Below, one piece after another: positions 57,743 through 64,000 of a stretch of 64,000 nt of DNA. The stretch lies in NCBI RefSeq assembly GCF_028453695.1, contig NC_135778.1:2232001-2296000 (forward strand). Direction: 5' to 3'. The DNA comes from Augochlora pura (taxonomy: Eukaryota; Arthropoda; Insecta; Hymenoptera; Halictidae). Every line of letters starts with the position of its first letter. The first letter of the stretch is position 1. The notes beneath the pieces are model-generated. The model saw nothing but the letters and a program-made list of their open reading frames with translations. It did not search any database and had not been told where the DNA came from. The position numbers were made by a program, and so were the translations under genes.

Positions 57743-57885
57743 TTAACCCTTTGCACTCGAAGCCATTTTAACTGGAAATCTGAAGTAAAACGTCTGGCTC
57801 CATAGTATTTCCATTCTATGTAACGAAGCGCGCTTTATGCACTTTGTAATTGATTCTTGTGACTCATATAATTGGTGGTCTTAAA
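57743..57885 (+). mobile_element. family A left end only
   Basis: TTAACCCTTTGCACTCGAAG at 57743 and the family body through ATAGTATTTCCATTCTATGT to about 57885, then unrelated sequence. The right end is absent. Confidence 0.8.
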
Positions 57886-58265
57886 ACTCAAATAATGATG
57901 AGTTTCGGAATAGGAGAATTGGTGGATAGATTTACGAACGTTGCAAACAATTGAAAGACGGGCGAAGCCAAGCGCAACTCTCACTCGTCGGGTAGCCGAC
58001 CAACTGCATACACCGAGACACGCGCTCCTCCGCACAAATATTACACAAGCATATTTATTGTTAATAAATAATAGTTAAGTGTAGAAGAATACCTCAGTCA
58101 TATTACGTACACCTACACAACAATTTATCATATTCATATAATTCATATAATTCATAATTGTCATATTCTTGTAACTCGTACTCGAAGATTTTTCTTCGGC
58201 CGACCCCGGCAGGCGTGGATATTAAATTGAAACCGCGGCGGTGTAAAGGCGCGCCGTTAGAGAGA
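57886..58265. other. background
   Basis: No recognised feature; a short ATTCATATA repeat near 58133-58160. Confidence 0.5.
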
Positions 58266-58291
58266 CCCCCCCCCCCCCCCCCCCCCCCCCC
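58266..58291. repeat. poly(C) tract, 26 C
   Basis: Twenty-six consecutive C. Confidence 0.95.
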
Positions 58292-58817
58292 TACGGCCGA
58301 ATGAAAAGAGTCAAGCATGGGCCGCGGTAAAGAGCCGCTCCGGAAGAAAAGGAGACCGCGCGCGCGGCGGCGGCGGCCGCGGAACAAAGCGAGCGAGTTG
58401 GAAAGTTTGAGGGAAATTGAATCGAAAAGAGAATCGCTGAAGTGGGAAGAGACAAAGGGGAACAAGAAGAAGGGGCGCCCGGGGCCGGCCGAAAGAAGAA
58501 ACAAAAATGACGAACGGATACAAAAGAGGGAAAAGGGAGGAGGGATGGTGGAGGGGGTGTGGGAAGGATCCTCGAAACTGCATGAAATCAGCGCGGAGGG
58601 CCGCAACCTGCTACGAGGACGGAATACTTTCCGCGGCGAGCGTAGAAGAGATCTCGCAGGAACGTTGTCCGACGTCGCCTCGACCCTTTCGCGAGACGAT
58701 CTTTGGCCGGGTTACGGCGGTCGCGGTGGTTTAACCTCTTATACACGGCAGGATTTTCCGCGAATAAAGTTTTTCGTAACTAAATTACGAAATTTATATA
58801 ATATAAATTTTCTTTTC
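58292..58817. other. purine-rich CpG block, 174-codon open frame
   Basis: The plus strand is purine-rich (GAAGAGACAAAGGGGAACAAG), keeping a K/R/E-rich frame open from 58317. The mirrored minus strand is also open for 167 codons. No domain is recognised, so I read it as composition rather than a gene. Confidence 0.4.
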
Positions 58818-59368
58818 TTAACCCCTTCCCGTGTCATCTAGCTCGACGAAACTCGGGCCCGAGCGGTCCGGATCAACGCGCGCTAAAGAGACCAGACTGA
58901 TGTTTGTAAACAGTCGCAATACGATCCGAAATGTCGATGCCCGCAATGCCTGTGATATAGTCAATTTTACGCGATACTAAAATATCACGGCCTTCGCTAC
59001 ACACTTTTGTACCTTGCATTTTGAAGGGGTTTCTTAAATTTTAATAATCGAACTGCTTCGTAACAGCAACGACAAGAATCGTGACTAACTGTTTTGAGGT
59101 ACCGAGAGGAACTAACATTCAGTCACGAGCGTAACGGGCAAAAAATCAGTCCGCGAGCTCGGCTTGTTATGTTTACGTTTGGTCCAAGTATGTGTTCGCG
59201 ACACAGACTCGCGATGTTTATGTTTGGCCCAAGTATCTGTTCGCGAGTCTGACACGCGATGTTTATGTTTTGCCCAAGTAACTGTTCGCGAGTCTGACTC
59301 GCGATATTCATGTTTGAGCAAAAATCTTCATCGCGAGTCTGACTCGCTAAAGTACGGGAAGGGGTTAA
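58818..59368 (+). mobile_element. family B TTAA element, full length (551 bp), five 45-bp units
   Basis: TTAACCCCTTCCCGTGTC at 58818 and GTACGGGAAGGGGTTAA ending at 59368, with TTAA on both sides. Subterminal CTCGGGCCCGAG palindrome on the left. Five 45-bp units begin at about 59152, 59197, 59242, 59287 and 59332 and contain CGCGAGTCTGACTCGCGA-type palindromes. Most intact copy of the family; non-coding. Confidence 0.93.
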
Positions 59369-60336
59369 TGTATCGTATATATACACACTTTGAATTCAAT
59401 AATTAATAAAACAATTCGCAGCTCTGAAAGGTTTAATTCGCGTTGACAGTGCGATACGACGAATTTTTCATCAGCTGCGAAATATGTTTTAAGCGACAAA
59501 TATTTTTATTCGCTGCTTACCGGCGGCTCGTTCGATCCGCTCAATGACAACGTCACCGCGGGGAATCGAAAGAAATTCGAGCCGGTTACCGCGCGGCACG
59601 TCCGGCCTTCCGCGTGCACCGCATCCGTGGAAATGTCCGGTGTTGAATTTCCACCAGGGAAAAAGGTAGCGCGGAGCATATTTATATCCATTTTCGGCGT
59701 CCGGACACGGACTCGGCTTTTATATATCCGCCGTCGGAGAAAATTTCGAAGCCCGGGATGGCGGTGCTGTTGATCCCGAGGAAGCTCGCCTCCGCGTTTA
59801 TCGATTCCACGGCCGGAGGCGGCGGCGACAGCGACGCGTCAGCTTCCGCCCCGGCGAGCCTCAAATTTCGAAATTTCGTGGCCGCGTGTCCGATGACCCG
59901 TCGAAAGGGCCGCGTCGCGCTGTTATGCCGCGAGGAGATGGTATAGGATCTGTCGAGACTCCGTAGTCTTTCCCGCTCGCACGGTCAGAGTTTTTACCTG
60001 TTGGGACGGCGAGGTTAGGAGATCGAGTGAGCTGTTTATTTCGAAAGTGGCCTAACTCCATTTATCTTATCTCCATTAAAAATATCTTATCATCTACATT
60101 AATTAATGATAAAAACCTTCAAAGTTATTTTAAGTCAAATATCCCCCCAATAAAACAATTTTATTAATATTCTTATCCTTAACAATAAAAAATATTAATA
60201 ATTTTATTAAACTTTATAGGGTCTCCACTTAACTCCATTTATCTTCGAATCGAGATATTTAAGGGTTTGCTTTTCAATGAATTTAAAGATATACGTATAG
60301 GATACCAATGAGTCATACCGCTTAAGTGTATCTAAA
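59369..60336. other. background, CpG-rich at 59520-59950
   Basis: Frames of 60-66 codons on both strands have no recognised domain. 60060-60240 is AT-rich. Confidence 0.45.
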
Positions 60337-60584
60337 TTAACCCTTTGCACTCCAGTGGTGACTCTTAGACACCACTAAAACTGTTATACCACGTTTGAAA
60401 GTAATTTCTATACATATTATCAAAGTTCAGATCTAAAAAATGGTTAAACATCTAACTTTGTATGAATGACAAGATTAAATTTCATATGCATATAACAAAT
60501 TTAAATAGAATAAATAGAGATATTGTAAATCAGAAAAATTGTTTCAGATGTACAATTAAAACGGCTTCGAGTGCAAAGGGTTAG
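60337..60584 (-). mobile_element. family A TTAA element, complete, inverted
   Basis: TTAACCCTTTGCACTCCAG at 60337, then TGGTGACTCTTAGACACC and the family body in reverse, ending CTTCGAGTGCAAAGGGTTAG at 60584 (last base of TTAA changed). 248 bp, non-coding. Confidence 0.88.
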
Positions 60585-61465
60585 GTATCAATTTAAAAAT
60601 AAGATCATTGTTCTGTCATAATTTTTCGCAGACTTGCAGGACTTTAAATATTATTAGTTAAAAAAAACATCGCGCCTTTTCGCACGGAAATCGTGGAAAC
60701 TTGGTCGCATAGTCTCATTCGCCACGTTTGGACGGTTTTCGGGGTATAAAACGGCCACGCGGTATGTTTTTGATTAAACAGTGCTTTGGCAAAAAGTGAC
60801 GCGCGCAGGTCAGCCTAATCGGCGACTCACGGAAAATGTTCAGGAGCACAACAGCGCACTCGGGTTCACCTCGGCGTCGTCTTCTTCGTTCCAGGCCCGA
60901 CTCGGCCCGACCCGGTTCCGCCCCGGCAACTTTTTTTCACGAACCAGCAATCCCATTATCATTTTCCCGGCCGGGCATTCTGCAACCCCGTCGCGGCAAC
61001 TTCCGCTAATGGAATACGTTATGAAAACCGTCGGCCGGCCGTCGCCCCATTTATAGAATATTCTATTATCGTCTTTATTATACCGTTCCGTAAATAAAAG
61101 TTTCGTACGCGACCGCCCGCCGACGCCCGCCCCCGTTGCCACATGTTACTACCGCCTCGCGAGCGAGAGAGAGAGAGAGAGAGAGAACGTCGGCCACGGG
61201 AAAGAAACTTTTCCATTACCGCGGAACCGGAACGGGATGGTTCGAGCGGCCGGCGAATAATTAGTTTCTGCCGGGTTACCGAAATATCGGACAACGCGGA
61301 ACCGCCGCGGACCGGCCACCACCAGCCCTGACGTGGACGGCCCTTATCGCCGGCCCCTCTTCGAGTGCGCGCGGCTCTTATGAATTTTTTAAAGGGTATC
61401 GCTCGCTACTCTATTTTACTAGCAAGCTGACGGACCGGTTCTTTGGCAACCGTAAATATAACATG
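60585..61465. other. mixed, CpG-rich background with (GA)n
   Basis: (GA)n at 61164-61186. Frames up to 100 codons have no recognised domain. Confidence 0.45.
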
Positions 61466-61575
61466 ACGAAGTAAAATAAAATAAAATGAAATAAAATAAA
61501 GTAAAATGAAATAAAGTAAAATAAAATGAAATAAAGTAAAATAAAATGAAATAAAGTAAAATAAAATGAAATGAG
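61466..61575. repeat. (AAAATAAAATGAAATAAAGT)n
   Basis: About five copies of a 20-bp unit, itself built from AAAAT pentamers, directly before the mitochondrial insert. Confidence 0.92.
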
Positions 61576-61589
61576 AGAGTGACTGGTTG

Positions 61590-61930
61590 AAATTAAATTG
61601 TTCAGAAGTTGAACAGATGTATATTAATTTTAGTTAATAAATTAATGGTTGAATAAAAATTTAAATTATGGATTTAAAATTATATTGTTGGATTTTTCTT
61701 TAAATATTTATTAGATAAGTAATATTACTTAAAAAGTTTATTACAGATATAGTAAAGATTATAATTAATAGATTAAATGTTTTGAATTAGAAATTTATAA
61801 TAAATAGTGGTTAATTTAGTGCCAGCATCAGCGGTTAAACTATTGCTATAAATTAATTTTTATAATTTTGAAAATTAAATTAATAATATATTTTTAATTA
61901 GATATATTAAAATGGCGGAATATTAAGTAA
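61590..61930 (+). pseudogene. nuclear copy of mitochondrial small-subunit rRNA (numt)
   Basis: Extremely AT-rich segment with the conserved small-subunit rRNA core GTGCCAGCATCAGCGGTTAA at 61819-61838, corresponding to the universal GTGCCAGC...GCGGTTA loop in its insect mitochondrial form, and AATGGCGGAATATTAAG at 61911, resembling the downstream TGGCGG(T)ATTTTAG motif. AATTAGATATA just before it may be the GGATTAGATACCC region. The spacing between the two landmarks is shorter than I expect for an insect gene, so an internal deletion is likely. It lies in nuclear repeats, so it is an inserted fragment, not a working gene. Boundaries are approximate. Confidence 0.75.
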
Positions 61931-62631
61931 TATATTGAATTTTCTGGTCAGAAAAGACTGGTTTACTGTAAAAATTGTACAAAGTACGGCATCCCTCGCT
62001 CGTTCAATGATATCGTAATTTCTGATTCCGTTCGATGTTCAATAAAATTATAAAGTTGTTCAGAAATCGGCACACGAAGGGTGCTGATGGCGGACGGTGT
62101 CGAAACCGCGAATCAAGCAACCGAGTTTGCCGACGGGCGGGCGTCGAGCGCGTTAAATGCCGAATCCGGCGTCGACCATAATACGCCGGGAGCTGTGGGT
62201 CGGGCCGGGAACAATTTCATAAGTCCCGAACAAGTCCCGGCCACGGAACTCGTCGAATCCCCATGGCCGTCATGGGGCTTCCGCGCGTCGGCTCCTCGCC
62301 AACCCTCCCTTCCTCCCCCGACCCCCACGTTTTCCCCGTGAAAACCGCGGACGCGCGCGCCGGCCGACTCTCCGCGAGAAGCGAAACCGCGATAACAGCC
62401 AGCCGGCTGCCTGCTGCTGCTGCCCGCGCGGACCATCCCAACGACTTGGCCGAAGTTGCAAAGTGCATATTGCATCGGCGCTGCGGTCGCCGCTCGACTG
62501 CTAATTTAATTGCAACTAATGCCCCGCGGCCACGATACCGCCGGAAATTCCGCGCCGCGATTCCGATGGTGGGTTTTTTAATCGAATTTATTTCTCGTCG
62601 GAATTGGGGAAAGAAATTGATTGAAGCGTAA
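61931..62631. other. CpG-rich background
   Basis: Frames of 63-122 codons on both strands with no recognised domain; short (CTG)n at about 62409-62423. Confidence 0.45.
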
Positions 62632-62975
62632 TATACCGGGTGGCGGAAAAGTGAGTTGGAAGGAGGGATTGATGGGCTCCTTGGGTGATTTGGGTGATTT
62701 CGAGCAACTTTTTCCTTTGCGAAAATGTAATCCGAGGCGTCGTTTAGGAGTTATTCAGGAAAAATGCTGGCCAATGGGAGGCGAGTGTGGTTGGTGCTCT
62801 AGGCGCGGTGGTGTCAATGGACGAAACTGAGAGTTGACTGCTTATTGGTCAGTGTTTTTGGTTGATAACTTTTAAAGGATTCTTTGGATGATATTTTTGT
62901 AAAGGATAAAGTTGCTTCGGAGGATCTTAGGCAGCTCTTGGTTAACAATTGGGAGTGATTTATGGGACATTTTGC
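62632..62975. mobile_element. fold-back element, second copy
   Basis: Begins TACCGGGTGGCGGAAAAGTG. The left arm (GATTTCGAGCAACTTTTTCC, TTGCGAAAATG, ATGCTGGCCAATGGGAG; about 62690-62780) is mirrored by the right arm (TTATTGGTCAGTG, GATAACTTTTAAAGGA, GGATAAAGTTGCTTCGGAGG; about 62842-62930). It matches the element at 3249 in both arms. Non-coding. Confidence 0.75.
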
Positions 62976-63029
62976 GTTATGGTTGTTCTTTTAATTATCG
63001 GATCTTTATGTTTTTTTTTTAGAAAAGTG

Positions 63030-63360
63030 TAGTTAATTCGATACAAAAAGAAGTATGAGTAATGAATTTTAATGGATTAATGACGTAATGGTTTTCGAAA
63101 ATGGCGAAGAATTACTATCAATACACAATATTATTACTATTAACATTATTATAATTCAATACAGAGAGAAGTATAAATAATAAAATTTTGAAAAAAAGAC
63201 ATTTTAAGTTTTGTTTTACCGATAATAATTTAGTTTTCGAAAACGATGAAAAATTGCTATTATTATACCAATATTATTACTATTAACATTATTATAATTC
63301 AATACAGAGAGAAGTATAAATAATGAAATTTGAAAGAAAAAGGCATTTAAAGCTTCGTAT
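63030..63360. repeat. 142-bp tandem duplication plus a partial copy
   Basis: GTTTTCGAAAA...AATATTATTACTATTAACAT...CAATACAGAGAGAAGTATAAA occurs at 63091 and 63233, with a diverged partial copy from about 63030 (GATACAAAAAGAAGTATGAG). Confidence 0.9.
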
Positions 63361-64000
63361 TTCCAACAATATCGCAATATCCAGTAATATACAATTTTCG
63401 TCGTTTGACTATTGGTGATTGAATTTGGCTATCAGTCGATACGTGTTAATCAGGCCAGAAAACCCTTAAGACGACCGCTGGCACGGTATTCCGATAGCCG
63501 GACGGACGCTGCCGAGTAACAATGCTATATGGCCGGGCGAGCACGGCCCGGACCAATTCCTGATTTTCGATTACCCGATTCCAGACCGATATACACCGGC
63601 CGTGCATTCCATTAGCGTGTAACAACGTGGCCCGCCAGCCTCGCCAAGCAGCAGTTTCAGTTTGCATCTTCCTGTGTATGCTTACCATATACAGGGTGTC
63701 GCGTGCGAAACGTCGCGACGCCAAAAAATCATACGCGCACCCCGTTCCAGTCAGTTTATCGTCTCGTGTCGCGCGACACGAGAACACGATTTCCTCCGAA
63801 ATACAAAATATTTTTATGTCTTTAAATAAACAAGATTAACGTGCATCGTTCGATGATAAGGATAAAGGTGGGTTTATTTAAATTTTGTTGGATTTCTGGT
63901 AAAATATATATATATGTATGCTTCGAGAAAGTTTTTATGAAAATGGATATAGTTTAATAATAGTGAGAATTGTAAAATTATGAGGCTTGGAATAAATATA
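63361..64000. other. background with ACAGGGTGT end and 20-bp palindrome
   Basis: TATACAGGGTGTCGCG at 63688-63703 resembles the ACAGGGTG start at 3253. CTCGTGTCGCGCGACACGAG at 63763-63782 is a perfect 20-bp palindrome. A 113-codon minus frame (63446-63787) has no recognised domain. 63840-64000 is AT-rich. Confidence 0.45.

Noticed and set aside
58317..58841. 174-codon K/R/E-rich frame
   Set aside because: Follows from purine-rich plus-strand composition; the complementary strand is also open for 167 codons.
61911..61920. AAATGGCGG as a Pho/YY1 site
   Set aside because: Better explained as the TGGCGG motif of the mitochondrial rRNA fragment.

Overview
The window reads as non-coding nuclear DNA from an insect, most likely a hymenopteran (bee or ant type). 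The grounds are: CpG is not depleted; CpG-rich blocks of 0.5-1 kb alternate with very AT-rich tandem-repeat stretches; long (GA)n/(CT)n and poly(C) runs are frequent; short TTAA-flanked DNA transposons are dense; and a fragment of A+T-rich mitochondrial small-subunit rRNA is inserted near 61.6-61.9 kb. The species call is inference. Five runs of exactly 100 N (346, 13691, 21600, 34745, 42324) are scaffold gaps, and at least three abut tandem repeats.

I find no protein-coding gene I can support. No open frame shows a recognisable domain. The long frames lie in minisatellites or in CpG-rich or purine/pyrimidine-skewed DNA where stop codons are rare by composition. Isolated splice-like or start-like signals (donor at 8900, acceptor near 37525, a 46-residue frame at 49929) are listed at low confidence. 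I recognised no tRNA, snRNA or microRNA. The window is best described as a gene desert or the inside of a very large intron.

The main content is mobile DNA. At least five families of short elements bounded by TTAA with terminal inverted repeats are present, the hallmark of non-autonomous piggyBac-superfamily elements. Family A (TTAACCCTTTGCACTCGA ends, about 240 bp) has nine full or partial copies at 806, 8123, 10165, 12230, 46519, 53975, 56871, 57743 and 60337. Family B (TTAACCCCTTCCCGT ends) carries an internal 45-bp tandem array built on a TCGCGAGTCTGACTCGCGA-like palindrome, with copies at 10269, 51900 and 58818. Family C (TTAACCAGT ends, with an outer B-like TTAACCCCTT end in one copy) carries a 44-bp array built on GACGAGTATACTCGTC, with copies at 14780, 20291 and 48352. 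Family D (TTAACCCTCCGATGACC, perfect ends) is at 53599 and family E (TTAACACTAGA) at 36518. Each family carries its own short palindrome just inside its ends, a shared design that I consider the most interesting feature here. No transposase was seen, so any mobilising enzyme would have to be encoded elsewhere.

Two large fold-back elements at 3249 and 62632 share an inverted-repeat body; the first starts with ACAGGGTG and the second with a CCGGGTGG variant. A further dispersed family (GTAACTTtGnGA...AAAATCGTa) recurs near 41.2, 47.5-47.8 and 55.0-55.6 kb.

The rest is tandem repeats with unit lengths from 2 to about 140 bp, plus single-copy background. Layout: 0-8 kb AT repeats and one fold-back element; 8-15 kb CpG block with A, B and C elements; 15-30 kb mixed microsatellites and one C element; 30-48 kb minisatellites (15-bp units at 34.8-35.3 kb, 22-24-bp units at 39.8 kb) and element E; 48-61 kb a dense TTAA-element cluster; 61-64 kb the mitochondrial fragment and the second fold-back element.
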